Of a DNA stretch of 64,000 nucleotides, positions 7,533-16,386 are shown piece by piece; position 1 is the stretch's first letter, and each line of letters begins with the position of its first letter. The position numbers and the translations under genes are program-made. The stretch spans positions 20,051 to 84,050 of the forward strand of contig CAJTYO010000007.1 in assembly GCA_910584045.1 (NCBI GenBank), read 5' to 3'. Under the pieces are notes generated by a model. That model was not told where the DNA came from and did no database searches. It saw only the letters and a list, made by a program, of their open reading frames with translations. The stretch comes from an uncultured Oscillospiraceae bacterium. Its GTDB lineage: Bacteria > Bacillota > Clostridia > Oscillospirales > Oscillospiraceae.

Positions 7533-9641
7533 TCAAGAAAAAGCATCAGACTCCACAACGGGCAAAATGACGCGGCTCTGTCTGCGTCCACCGTGGAAAA
7601 CCGTCTGTTTGGCAATTTGGACCGACAGATCATCTGCTATCGGATGGCCGGTATTGCTGTTGGGGAAGACAGAGTTGTCCGCCCCGGAGGTGATTTCAAC
7701 ACGGATTCTGTGTCCAGCGGCAAAGCGGTTGGAAATCCACGTCATAGGAATCTTGTACCGGACAACCTCTCCCGGAAGCAGCAGGGAGGGCTCAATAAAT
7801 GACTTCCGGAAACGGGCACGCAGGATGCCGTCGCACATGCGGATGGCGTTCCCATCTCCATCTACATCGGTGATCCGAACCACCCAATCTGTATCCCGCG
7901 CGTCGGTGGCCGCATAGAGGATAGCCACCGGCTCGCCGGAAATCGTCACCGGCCGTTCCAGGGGTTCTGTGGTATAAACCAGCACATCCGAGCGGCGCTC
8001 AACCTCCCGGTAGTTCTCCGGCACAAGGCACTCGTTCTCGCTGATATCAATGAGGAATGGCGCCGGGTCCATGGGATCATAGACGTAGTGATCCTCGCCT
8101 GTCTCCTTCGGCGGAGCCGGCAGGAGACGCCCATCCCCGCCGCTGGTATTGGCGCTGCCTCCGGAGGAGAGATACAGCTCCCTGTCAGAGACCTTCTCCG
8201 GGGGCCATGTATTGGCCGTGTGCCACAGGTTCTCCCCGATGGTGAAATACTCCACAGCCGCCTCCCGCTCCACGCCGTTTTCCACGCCCTTTAGAAAGTG
8301 GTCGTACCAGCGGAGATAGCGGAAAAACATGTCGTACCGGACGGCCTCCGGGCCATAGTCGTTGCCGTGGATGTCCCGTGAGACGTTCATTTTGTGCTGC
8401 CACGCGCCGCAGATCAGCTTCTGGTTTGCTCTGGCATTGCGCTTGTTCATGTCCCATACCTGCATACTGCCCGGTCCTACGTCGTCATACCAGCCGCTGA
8501 TGTACATGGCGGGCACATTGATCCGCTGCTGATGCGCCAGAAAATTTGCCCTGTGCCAGTAGCCGTCATAATACTCGTGGTCCATCCACTCGTTCCAAAA
8601 CGGGATTTCTTCTCCGATCCCCTGGGCCGGAATTTGTCGGATGGGTCGGGTTTTCAGTACCTGCTCCCAATCTGTCCGTTCCATATCGTCCGGTGCGAAG
8701 CTGCGCTTCCGCATGGAGACTACCCACGCGATCGTCCCTGGTGAGAGCACGCCGCTGCGGTGCGGAAAATCGAACAGGGGGACGCCGCCGGTCACCATAC
8801 TGATGATAGCCTTTAGATGGGGATTCCCGCTGGCAGCCGCCTGCCATTGGACGATGGCCAGATAGGATGCGCCGATCATGCCCACGCTTCCGTCGCTCCA
8901 CGGCTGGGCCGCGATCCAGTTGAGCGTATCGTCGCCATCCTCCCGCTCATTGATAATAGGCTGCCATACGCCCTCCGACAGTTCCCGTCCCCGGGTGTCC
9001 TGAGCAACAACTGCGTAGCCATAGTGGACAAAGGTAAAAAACTGAGCGGTCGAGAACTTGTTGTAGCAAGTGCGGATTAACACTGTTGGGAATTTCTGTT
9101 CCGCTGTCCGGCCAGCCGGCAGGTATACGTCCGTTGCCAGTCTGATGCCGTCCCGCATGGGGACCATCTCTGTTCCGGAAAAATCAATCCCCCACTCCGG
9201 ACGGGAAAGAACCGGATCGGCCATGTCGCCCTGCGGCGTAAGCTCTTCCCACCCTTCCTCCACCAGCAATCCCAAATAATTCCGTTCATTATCGATACAG
9301 GCCACGATTTTTTCCCCGCAACACAGGAAATCCAGCGGATTTTTCCCCCGCGGCTGAATAAACAGTCCGGCAGTAACCGATACACCAGCCACCACGCCGG
9401 AAACGTCGCGGACATATTCCGCCTCCTCCGGGACCGCCCCCTGCTGTATACAGCGGACCGCCTCTGGCAGACGCCGGTCCAGCTCCAGGCTGAGGGGCGG
9501 CATTGGCCAAATGAAATCCTGTTCTTCCCCATATGCCATGGTGGTCATATCTCGAGGCGTACAGCGGATGGACTCTCCGGAAAATCGGAAGCGGGCAACA
9601 GGGACCCCCGCCCGGTAGTACAAAAATATGCGGTCGCTCAT
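7533..9641 (-). CDS. CocE/NonD (S15) family hydrolase
   Basis: About 702 residues; the start at 9641 has GGAGGAGGGAG in front and overlaps the upstream ATPase stop (ATGA). The alpha/beta hydrolase core begins near residue 154 (SGTEMVPMRDGIRLATDVYLP). The nucleophile is Ser259 in GMIGASYLAIVQW, the acid lies in YISGWYDDVG and the histidine in CGAWQHKMN. A C-terminal jelly-roll typical of X-Pro dipeptidyl-peptidases and CocE esterases follows (PVTISGEPVAILYAATDARDT). The first 150 residues are an extra domain not seen in ordinary CocE proteins. No signal peptide is visible. As the last gene of a peptide-uptake operon it probably cleaves imported peptides or acyl-amides in the cytoplasm; an esterase or acylase role is possible. 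Confidence 0.88.
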   Translation of the reverse strand: MSDRIFLYYRAGVPVARFRFSGESIRCTPRDMTTMAYGEEQDFIWPMPPLSLELDRRLPEAVRCIQQGAVPEEAEYVRDVSGVVAGVSVTAGLFIQPRGKNPLDFLCCGEKIVACIDNERNYLGLLVEEGWEELTPQGDMADPVLSRPEWGIDFSGTEMVPMRDGIRLATDVYLPAGRTAEQKFPTVLIRTCYNKFSTAQFFTFVHYGYAVVAQDTRGRELSEGVWQPIINEREDGDDTLNWIAAQPWSDGSVGMIGASYLAIVQWQAAASGNPHLKAIISMVTGGVPLFDFPHRSGVLSPGTIAWVVSMRKRSFAPDDMERTDWEQVLKTRPIRQIPAQGIGEEIPFWNEWMDHEYYDGYWHRANFLAHQQRINVPAMYISGWYDDVGPGSMQVWDMNKRNARANQKLICGAWQHKMNVSRDIHGNDYGPEAVRYDMFFRYLRWYDHFLKGVENGVEREAAVEYFTIGENLWHTANTWPPEKVSDRELYLSSGGSANTSGGDGRLLPAPPKETGEDHYVYDPMDPAPFLIDISENECLVPENYREVERRSDVLVYTTEPLERPVTISGEPVAILYAATDARDTDWVVRITDVDGDGNAIRMCDGILRARFRKSFIEPSLLLPGEVVRYKIPMTWISNRFAAGHRIRVEITSGADNSVFPNSNTGHPIADDLSVQIAKQTVFHGGRRQSRVILPVVESDAFS

Positions 9642-10600
9642 ATTGCTCCCTCCTCCGATCGAACGCAGGCGACAAAGTGGTCGGGCCTGATCTCCCGCAG
9701 CGGGGGAACCCCTCTCCGGCACGCCTCAGACGCATACCGGCAGCGTCCGGCGAAGCGGCATTCCTCAGGCGGCTCAATGGGAGATTTAATCTCCCCCTGC
9801 AAAATTTCCCGCTGTCTGTTGCGGCTGCTGAGCTTCGGAATCGGGATTGCCTCCAGCAGCGCCCTGGTATAGGGATGCAACGGCTCCCGGAACAGGTCCG
9901 CCTTCGGCGCCTTTTCCACCACCTGTCCCAGATACATGACCATAATATCGTCGGAAATGTGTTTCACTACGCTGAGGTTGTGGGAGATAAACAAATAGGT
10001 AAAGCCCGACTCCTCCTGCAAATCCTGCATGAGGTTCAGAATCTGGGCTTGGATGGACACGTCCAGTGCAGAGACCGGCTCGTCGCAGACGATGAACTTC
10101 GGCGACACGGCCAGAGCCCTGGCGATGCCGATCCGCTGCCGCCGCCCGCCGTCCAGCTCATGGGGATAGGCGTTAATCAGCCGGGATGCCAGCCCCACCG
10201 TATCCATCAGCTCCAGAATCCTTCGATCCATCTCTGCACCTTTGCAGATCCGATTGACAATCAGCGGCTCGGCAATCAATTCTCCGACGCTCATGCGGGG
10301 ATTGATGGACTCATACGGGTCTTGGAAGATCATCTGCATCTGCCGGCGCAGTGCGCGCATCTCCCGGCGGGAACAGCGGAGAATATCCGTCCCATCAAAG
10401 ACGACGGAGCCCTCCGAAGCCTCCAGCAGCCGCAGAATAACCCGGCCCAGCGTGGATTTCCCACAGCCAGATTCACCCACTACCCCCAGCGTCCTGCCGG
10501 CCTCCAAAGTAAAGGATACGTCATCGACGGCGTGAAGTGCGCCGTGAGGCGTCTTGAAATATTTTTTTAGATTTTTAACTTCCAGTATTGTTTCCGCCAT
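9638..10600 (-). CDS. Oligopeptide/dipeptide ABC transporter ATPase (DppF/OppF type)
   Basis: 320 residues with Walker A GESGCGKST near residue 40, signature DGGRRQRIGIARAL, Walker B KFIVCDEPVSALDVS and the C-terminal oligopeptide-transporter extension ending CRFAGRCRYASEACRRG, whose four cysteines in related proteins can hold an iron-sulfur cluster. It supplies one of the two nucleotide-binding sites for peptide import. It overlaps the hydrolase start by 4 bp and follows the second ATPase gene by 4 bp. The signature reads DGGRRQR, where most family members have SGGQRQR. Confidence 0.93.
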   Translation of the reverse strand: MAETILEVKNLKKYFKTPHGALHAVDDVSFTLEAGRTLGVVGESGCGKSTLGRVILRLLEASEGSVVFDGTDILRCSRREMRALRRQMQMIFQDPYESINPRMSVGELIAEPLIVNRICKGAEMDRRILELMDTVGLASRLINAYPHELDGGRRQRIGIARALAVSPKFIVCDEPVSALDVSIQAQILNLMQDLQEESGFTYLFISHNLSVVKHISDDIMVMYLGQVVEKAPKADLFREPLHPYTRALLEAIPIPKLSSRNRQREILQGEIKSPIEPPEECRFAGRCRYASEACRRGVPPLREIRPDHFVACVRSEEGAI

Positions 10601-10604
10601 GTGC

Positions 10605-11585
10605 TCACTCCTCCTTCCCGCATTCTGCCGCCAGATGGCACTGTACCAGATGGCCGGGGGAAACTTCCGTATTGTGCGGCTGTTCGCTCCGGCAGCGGTC
10701 GGACGCGTGGGGGCACCGGGGATGGAATTTACAGCCCGGGGGCAGGTCCGCAGGGTCCGGCATCAGTCCGTTGACAGGGGTCAGCCGGGTCTGCTCATCC
10801 TCCAGATTCGGTACGGAATTGAACAGACCAATAGTGTACGGGTGCCGGCGGTCCCCGTAGATATCCTCCACAGAGCCGGATTCCACGATTTCACCAGCGT
10901 ACATAATCGCTACCTTGCTGCACATCTCCACGACAATTCCCAGATCATGGGTAATGAGAATCATAGAGGTATTCTTTTCCCGCTTCAGCTCCTCGATCAT
11001 ATGCAGAATCTGTGCCTGAATAGTCACATCCAGCGCCGTAGTGGGCTCGTCGGCAATCAGCAGCTCCGGGTTACAGGCCAGCGCAATAGCTATGACGATT
11101 CTCTGCTTCATGCCGCCGGAAAACTGGTGAGGGTATTCCTCCTTCCGCTCCGCCGGCAGGCCGACGCTCTCCATGATCTCATCTACCTTCGCCGCAGTTT
11201 CCTGCCTGCTCATGTTCCAGTGCAGCTCGATCACCTCGGCAATCTGGTCTCCCACCCGCTGGAGTGGATTCAGCGCGGTCATAGGGTCCTGGAAAATCAT
11301 AGCCACCTTGCTGCCGCGGATGGAGCACATCTCCTTTTCCGGCAGCTCCAGCAGATTTACACCATCCAGGAAGATTCCCTCGCTGTGGACTTCGCTGGTC
11401 CGTTTGGGCAGCAGCCGGAGCAGACTGAGGGCCGTCGTTGTCTTCCCCGCGCCCGTCTCGCCCACCAGTCCCAGAGTCTCCCCCTCTTCCAAGGTCAGAC
11501 TGACGTTATTCACCGCCCGGACTAGACCGTCAGCGGCGTGATAGCGCACGCTCAAATCCCGGATTTCCAGAAGCTTTTTTCTCAT
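10605..11585 (-). CDS. Oligopeptide/dipeptide ABC transporter ATPase (DppD/OppD type)
   Basis: 326 residues with Walker A GETGAGKTT, Q-loop MIFQDPMTALNPL, signature FSGGMKQRIVIAIAL, Walker B LLIADEPTTALDVT and the C-terminal oligo_HPY tail with CKFHPRCPHASDRC. It pairs with the DppF-type ATPase encoded next to it to power the DppB/DppC channel. It sits 10 bp after the DppC-type gene. The start ATG overlaps no other gene and has AGGGGGAAGACG upstream. Confidence 0.94.
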   Translation of the reverse strand: MRKKLLEIRDLSVRYHAADGLVRAVNNVSLTLEEGETLGLVGETGAGKTTTALSLLRLLPKRTSEVHSEGIFLDGVNLLELPEKEMCSIRGSKVAMIFQDPMTALNPLQRVGDQIAEVIELHWNMSRQETAAKVDEIMESVGLPAERKEEYPHQFSGGMKQRIVIAIALACNPELLIADEPTTALDVTIQAQILHMIEELKREKNTSMILITHDLGIVVEMCSKVAIMYAGEIVESGSVEDIYGDRRHPYTIGLFNSVPNLEDEQTRLTPVNGLMPDPADLPPGCKFHPRCPHASDRCRSEQPHNTEVSPGHLVQCHLAAECGKEE

Positions 11586-11595
11586 CGTCTTCCCC

Positions 11596-12474
11596 CTATT
11601 TCAGCCGCGGGTCCAGCGCGTCCCGCAGGCCGTCACCCAACAGATTCAGCGACAAAACCGTTATCATGATGCACAGCCCCGGATAGACCACCTGGGACGG
11701 CATAGTGCGGATAACCTCCTCACCCTCCGAGAGCATTTTGCCCCACTCCGGGAGAGGCGGTTCAATTCCAAGCCCTAGAAAACTGAGGCCTGCCGCCGAG
11801 ATGATGATCTCGCCCACGCCCAGCGTCGCCTGTACGATGACCGGACCGATGGCGTTGGGAATGATATGTTTGCAGATAATCCGCAGGTCGCCCGTGCCGA
11901 TCGCCCGTGCCGATTCAATATACTCCCTGCTGCGGATGGACAGCACGGAGGAGCGGATCACTCTGGCATAGACGGGGATATAGGAGATGGCCACCGATAT
12001 CATGATGTTGACAATTCCGGAGCCCAGCGCCGCAATCACTGCTATGGCCAGCAGAATCGAGGGCATACTGAGGAAGATATCCATAATCCGCATGATAATA
12101 TTGTCCAGACGTCCCCCGTAAAAACCCGCCACCGCTCCGATCAGTCCGCCGATTGCCAGCGCGGAGATCGCCGTGACCAGGCCGATGGTGATCGATATTC
12201 TGGCGCCGTAAATCAGCCTTGCCAGCATGTCCCGGCCCAGGCTGTCCGTTCCCAGCAGATGCTCCCCGCCGGGCGGCAGCAGTCTGGAGGAGATGTCCTG
12301 CCGGACGACTTGCTCATCATAATTGATATACAGCGGGGCAGTGATGGCAACTGCGACAATCACCAGAAACACGGCCAGTCCAAGCATGGCCTGCCGGTTC
12401 TTCCTCAGACGCATCCAGACTTCTTGGGCCTGACTGCGCTTTTTGATGCCGCCGCCTTCATTTTTTCTTCCCAT
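11596..12474 (-). CDS. Peptide ABC transporter permease (DppC type)
   Basis: About 292 residues from the ATG at 12474, which has a GGGGGA site; an upstream in-frame ATG at 12564 lies inside the preceding gene and is rejected. There is a charged N-terminus (MGRKNEGGGIKKRSQAQE), a first helix at about residues 30-52, the periplasmic LLPPGGEHLLGTDSLGRDMLARLIYGARIS motif typical of DppC/OppC, and five further helices with the EAA loop YIESARAIGTGDLRIICKHIIPNAIGP. It forms the inner-membrane channel with the DppB-type permease encoded 13 bp upstream. Confidence 0.93.
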   Translation of the reverse strand: MGRKNEGGGIKKRSQAQEVWMRLRKNRQAMLGLAVFLVIVAVAITAPLYINYDEQVVRQDISSRLLPPGGEHLLGTDSLGRDMLARLIYGARISITIGLVTAISALAIGGLIGAVAGFYGGRLDNIIMRIMDIFLSMPSILLAIAVIAALGSGIVNIMISVAISYIPVYARVIRSSVLSIRSREYIESARAIGTGDLRIICKHIIPNAIGPVIVQATLGVGEIIISAAGLSFLGLGIEPPLPEWGKMLSEGEEVIRTMPSQVVYPGLCIMITVLSLNLLGDGLRDALDPRLK

Positions 12475-12487
12475 ATGACTTTCCCCC

Positions 12488-13405
12488 TTATGTGCGAATC
12501 CGCGGATCAACGTAGGTGTACAGGATGTCCACCACCAGATTGACCAGACTGAATGCCACCGCAATCACGATTACCGAGGCCAGCACGACCGGATTGTCCT
12601 TCTGTCTGATAGATGTGACAATCTGCGTCCCCATGCCGGGCAGTCCGAACACCGTCTCCGTTACCACAGCGCCGCCCAAGCTGGAACCAAAGGCGTTTCC
12701 CACCACCGTAATAACTGGAATAATGGCGTTTTTCAGTGCGTGCCGAAAAATGACCCGCTTCTCCGCCGCGCCCTTGGCCCGGGCGGTACGGATAAAGTCC
12801 TGCCGGATCACCTCCAGCATACTGGAGCGGGTCATCCGCATAATGGTTGCGCAGTTTATGCACCCCAGCGTAATAGCCGGCAGAATCAGCCACCGTATCC
12901 CCTCATAGCCGCTGGAGGGAAACCACCCCAGCTGCAGAGAAAATAACAGCATCAGCAGCATCCCCAGCCAGAAGGCCGGGATGGACGCCATCAGCAGGGC
13001 AAACACCACAGAACAGGCATCCAGCGCAGAATACTGCTTCACGGCGGATAGGATGCCCACAGGCATACCAATCGCTACGGCAAACAGCATTGTCAGCGTC
13101 GTCAGCTTCAACGTAAGCGGAAAGCACCGTTTAATAATATCAAAAACCGGCATCCGCAGCTGATAGGAGCTCCCGAAGTCGCCGTGAAGAAGGCCCTTCA
13201 AGTAGTTCCAGAACTGTTGGATATAGGGCAGATCCAGACCCAGCTCATGCTCCAGCTGGTCCACCTGCTCCTGCGGCGCCCGATCGCCCAGAATCATTTT
13301 GGCCGGATTGCCGGGGGACAGGTACATGATGGTGAATACGATCAACACAATGCCGACCAGAACAGGGATCATGTACAACAGGCGTTTCATGATATATTTA
13401 TACAA
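12488..13405 (-). CDS. Peptide ABC transporter permease (DppB type)
   Basis: 305 residues. The start is probably TTG at 13405, five to six bases after GGGGAGG; the next ATG (13390) would be 20 bases away. It has the DppB/OppB N-terminal helix (RLLYMIPVLVGIVLIVFTIMY), the PGNPAKMILGDRAPQEQVDQL segment, the EAA loop DFIRTARAKGAAEKRVIFRHALKNAIIPV and the C-terminal VVDILYTYVDPRIR that marks the family. It pairs with the DppC-type permease. A hairpin-rich 100-bp gap separates it from the upstream binding-protein gene, which likely lets the binding protein be made in excess. Confidence 0.93.
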   Translation of the reverse strand: MYKYIMKRLLYMIPVLVGIVLIVFTIMYLSPGNPAKMILGDRAPQEQVDQLEHELGLDLPYIQQFWNYLKGLLHGDFGSSYQLRMPVFDIIKRCFPLTLKLTTLTMLFAVAIGMPVGILSAVKQYSALDACSVVFALLMASIPAFWLGMLLMLLFSLQLGWFPSSGYEGIRWLILPAITLGCINCATIMRMTRSSMLEVIRQDFIRTARAKGAAEKRVIFRHALKNAIIPVITVVGNAFGSSLGGAVVTETVFGLPGMGTQIVTSIRQKDNPVVLASVIVIAVAFSLVNLVVDILYTYVDPRIRT

Positions 13406-13463
13406 AATGTCCTCCCCTTTCTCTGCTGAACCGGCGTACGGTTCAGCTGTCCGTTTGAATGCG

Positions 13464-13503
13464 GACAGGGAGGGGGATCGCCTCCGGCGCCCCTCCCTGT
13501 TCC
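13464..13503 (-). other. Intergenic hairpin between binding protein and permease genes
   Basis: Inverted repeat CAGGGAGGGG (13466-13475) / CCCCTCCCTG (13490-13499) with flanking pairs. Two smaller hairpins (13428-13445 and 13447-13467) lie in the same gap. No T-tract follows on the minus strand, so it looks like a transcript-stabilising or leaky stop rather than a full terminator. Confidence 0.5.
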
Positions 13504-13507
13504 CGCC

Positions 13508-15028
13508 TTACTGGTTCAAGGTCCACTTCCACACCGGGAAGTAACAGTTGTCCACAATCTTAATGCCGCCGATGTTCTTGTTTGCTCCGACAATTTCATT
13601 GGGGAAAAGCAGGCAGATAATGGGCAGTTCCTCATGGCCCAGGGCCACGATCTGCTGATACAGCGCCGTCCGCTCTTCGGTGCTCAGAATGCGGCTGGCC
13701 TCCTCGATCATGGCATCCATCTCCGGGTTGCTGTAGGCGTGGTCATAGTTGAAGGTTCCCTGGGAGTGGTAGAGATAGGTGACCATATTGTTCGTGTCCG
13801 CCCAGTTCAGGGTCCCCAGAGCCATCTCAAAGTTGACGGTATCCAGATTGTCGCTCCAGGTAGCCTTCTCCAGCTGCTCCACCTCCACGGCGATGTTGAT
13901 CTGGGCAAGCTGGTTTTGCATGATCTGGGCGATCTTCATGGAAACCGCGTTGTTGCTGTTCACCATCAGCCGGCAGGAAAACCCGTTCGGATATCCAGCT
14001 TCCGCCAGCTTCGCCTTCGCCTTCTCCAGGTCGTACTCGTTGAAGGGAATCTCCTCGTTATACCCGAGCTGTAGGCTGTTGAGCGGCGCATTGGCCACCG
14101 CGCCGATGCCGTTGAGCGCGCCATCCAGCAGATCCTGCTTGTTGACGGCGTAGTTGACGGCCTCCCGGACCGCCTGAATGGAGAACGGCTCGCTGGTTTT
14201 ATTGAAGCAGACATAGTGGATGGTATAGCTGGGTGCCTGATAGAGAGCCAGCCGGTCGTCTCCCTCCACAGTGGAAATGTCGTTAACTGTCAGCGCCGGG
14301 ACAAAGTCTACCTCGCCGTTCTGGAGGGAGATGACCGCCGTATTGGTGTTGGGTTGAATCCGGAAGTTGATCTGCCGGATGTCCGGCGCCTCACCGTAGT
14401 AATTTTCGTTGTATACGAAGCGGAAACTCTGGCCGGGGATGTAGTCGCCGTCCAGCTTATAAGGTCCTGTCCCCACAGGGTGATACATGAAGTCTTCACC
14501 GGATGTGATAGCCTCCTCACAGCAGATACCGAAATATATACCGCCGATCATCGTCAGAAAATCAGCGAAGGGATAGGAGAGGTGGGCTACAAAGGTGGTG
14601 TCGTCCGGTGCCTCCACCGAATCAATCATCACAGCAAGGTAGGAGGTATAGGGCTCTGCCATCACACGCTCAAAGGTATAGACCACATCGCTGGCCGTCA
14701 GGAGCTTTCCGTTGTGGAAATACACGTCGTCCCGCAGATAGAAGGTATAGGTCAGACCGTCGTCGCTGACGGTCCAGTCGGTGGCAATATCCGGCTTGAT
14801 GTCGGCAGAGTTGCCGCCGTCGCTGTCCACCAGCATGTTGAAAAGCTGGGTCTCCACCATCATGGAGTGACCGTCCACAGTGGTGGCGGGGTCCAGGCTG
14901 GCGGGAGAGGACAGCAGCGAAATAGTCACCGCTTTCACATCTCCGCCGCCTGAAGCCGTTCCTCCCTTACCGCAGCCCGTGAGCATAACCAGCGCGAGTG
15001 CCAAGGCAAGTGCAATGATTTTTTTCAT
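13508..15028 (-). CDS. Peptide-binding lipoprotein of the ABC transporter (SBP family 5)
   Basis: 506 residues. Lipoprotein signal with lipobox LTGC and Cys19 as the lipid anchor, then a Gly/Ser linker. The family 5 (DppA/OppA) fold is seen in DGLTYTFYLRDDVYFHNGKLLTASDVVYTFERV, the HPVGTGPYKLD segment and the C-terminal NEIVGANKNIGGIKIVDN. It captures peptides outside the membrane and delivers them to the DppBC channel. It is the second gene of the operon, about 84 bp after the dipeptidase gene. Confidence 0.94.
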   Translation of the reverse strand: MKKIIALALALALVMLTGCGKGGTASGGGDVKAVTISLLSSPASLDPATTVDGHSMMVETQLFNMLVDSDGGNSADIKPDIATDWTVSDDGLTYTFYLRDDVYFHNGKLLTASDVVYTFERVMAEPYTSYLAVMIDSVEAPDDTTFVAHLSYPFADFLTMIGGIYFGICCEEAITSGEDFMYHPVGTGPYKLDGDYIPGQSFRFVYNENYYGEAPDIRQINFRIQPNTNTAVISLQNGEVDFVPALTVNDISTVEGDDRLALYQAPSYTIHYVCFNKTSEPFSIQAVREAVNYAVNKQDLLDGALNGIGAVANAPLNSLQLGYNEEIPFNEYDLEKAKAKLAEAGYPNGFSCRLMVNSNNAVSMKIAQIMQNQLAQINIAVEVEQLEKATWSDNLDTVNFEMALGTLNWADTNNMVTYLYHSQGTFNYDHAYSNPEMDAMIEEASRILSTEERTALYQQIVALGHEELPIICLLFPNEIVGANKNIGGIKIVDNCYFPVWKWTLNQ

Positions 15029-15112
15029 GTGTCTGTACTCCTTTTTAAAGTATTGTTGCTTCGCTTCCTCATCAATCCATCAAAGTGTATGATTAACCCC
15101 AACCGGAAGCGG

Positions 15113-16141
15113 TCAGAGTACCTCACGAAATACGCGCAGGAAATTTCCGGAATAAATTTTGGAGAGTTCCTCCTCAGTATACCCCCTCTGCCGCAGAGTA
15201 TCCGTCAGCAGAGGCAGACCGGCATAGCCCGGAACAATATCTCTGATCCGCTGTCGGAATCCGTTGACCTCAATATAGCTGTCCGGCATAATCATCTCCG
15301 CGATATCAAAGCCCAGCCCCACATGGTCAATCCCGCCCACCTGCACCAGACGGTCCACATGGTTTGCTAACATCTCCATACTGACGCCATCTGGACGGTC
15401 GCTGACGATCGCGCTGCATCCATTGACTCCGACGACGCCGCCTCGGTCTGCAATGGCCCGGATTTGTTCATCTGTCAGATTCCGCTTGGTCGGATTCAGA
15501 GCCCGGCAGTTGGAGTGACTGGCGATCACCGGACCGCTGACAAGTGAGAGGACGTCTGCCGTCCCCGGATCGTTCAGATGGGAGACATCAATCAGCATCC
15601 CCAGTTCCTCTGCCCTGCGCACCAGCTCCACGCCGAAATCGGTTAATCCACAGCCGTCGTTGTGGGGACTGGCGGAATATCTGGCCCCATCGCAAGCCTG
15701 ATTCCTCCGGGCGTGGGCCAGTCCCATGCCCCGAACGCCGGCACTGTGAAAAAAATTCAGCAGTTCCGGATTTAGTCCCAGCGGCTCCACCCCCTCAAAG
15801 GAGAGTAAAATCGCCAACATCCCCTCTTCCACCGTCTGGTACAGCGTCTGATAATTCGTGCAGATCCGAAACAGGCCCGGCGACTCCCTCTCCTCCGCCT
15901 GCAGCGCGGCGATTTGTTCGCAGGCCTGCTCCAACGCGGAACCATTTATTGTGTGCTCATCCACAAAAATGGCGGAAATGACCCCTATGACACCATTCTG
16001 CCGCATATCGTCGATGAAGTCGGAGGCAAGTACCTTTCTTCTGCCCTTCTGCCGCTCCTGCCGCAAATACATGCCGAGGTCCAAGTGCGCGTCAATAACC
16101 GGCAGGCGCAGCATCGTATGTCCACTCTCCATATCCATCAT
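15113..16141 (-). CDS. Membrane dipeptidase family protein (peptidase M19)
   Basis: About 342 residues; the start is placed at 16141 next to AGAGGGGG, though ATGs at 16138 and 16132 fit as well. It shows the M19 zinc site: VIDAHLDL near the N-terminus, the bridging glutamate in LLSFEGVEPLG, His in VIASHSNCRALNPTKRNLTD and Asp in HVGLGFDI. M19 enzymes cleave dipeptides, including those with D-residues. No signal peptide is seen, so it is likely cytoplasmic. It is the first gene of the peptide operon and matches the transporter's dipeptide cargo. Confidence 0.92.
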   Translation of the reverse strand: MMDMESGHTMLRLPVIDAHLDLGMYLRQERQKGRRKVLASDFIDDMRQNGVIGVISAIFVDEHTINGSALEQACEQIAALQAEERESPGLFRICTNYQTLYQTVEEGMLAILLSFEGVEPLGLNPELLNFFHSAGVRGMGLAHARRNQACDGARYSASPHNDGCGLTDFGVELVRRAEELGMLIDVSHLNDPGTADVLSLVSGPVIASHSNCRALNPTKRNLTDEQIRAIADRGGVVGVNGCSAIVSDRPDGVSMEMLANHVDRLVQVGGIDHVGLGFDIAEMIMPDSYIEVNGFRQRIRDIVPGYAGLPLLTDTLRQRGYTEEELSKIYSGNFLRVFREVL

Positions 16142-16180
16142 TCCCCCTCTGTTGCCAGGAGCTGGCATCGCTCCGCGAAA

Positions 16181-16210
16181 TTAACTTTTAGCTAATTAAC
16201 TCTTGGTTAA
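16181..16210. promoter_or_regulatory. Tandem 15-bp operator-like sites
   Basis: Two directly adjoining 15-mers, TTAACTTTTAGCTAA (16181-16195) and TTAACTCTTGGTTAA (16196-16210), agree at 12 of 15 bases. The second is a perfect TTAAC-N5-GTTAA dyad and the first a near one. They cover about +1 to +27 of the predicted dipeptidase-operon transcript, as a repressor site would. The divergent XRE-cupin protein is the obvious binder. Confidence 0.55.
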
Positions 16211-16213
16211 ATT

Positions 16214-16241
16214 ATTGTAACACATATTTCTATGATGTCAA
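16214..16241 (-). promoter_or_regulatory. Promoter of the peptide-utilisation operon
   Basis: On the minus strand a consensus TTGACA (16236-16241), 16-bp spacer and TACAAT (16214-16219); start of transcription near 16207, inside the tandem operator. Confidence 0.75.
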
Positions 16242-16285
16242 GTCAATTAATAAATATACAGAAAAAATTTATATAAAGAACACCC

Positions 16286-16314
16286 TTGCGAAACGAAGGC
16301 GGGTATTGTATGAT
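16286..16314 (+). promoter_or_regulatory. Promoter of the XRE-cupin regulator
   Basis: TTGCGA (16286-16291), 17-bp spacer, TATGAT (16309-16314), about 65 bp before the regulator's ATG. Confidence 0.65.
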
Positions 16315-16386
16315 ACAGATATGCAGCAAGTGGTTGAATGACTCCGGCGAAGTCCGCATCAAATATGGAAGTGGGTTGTAACACAC

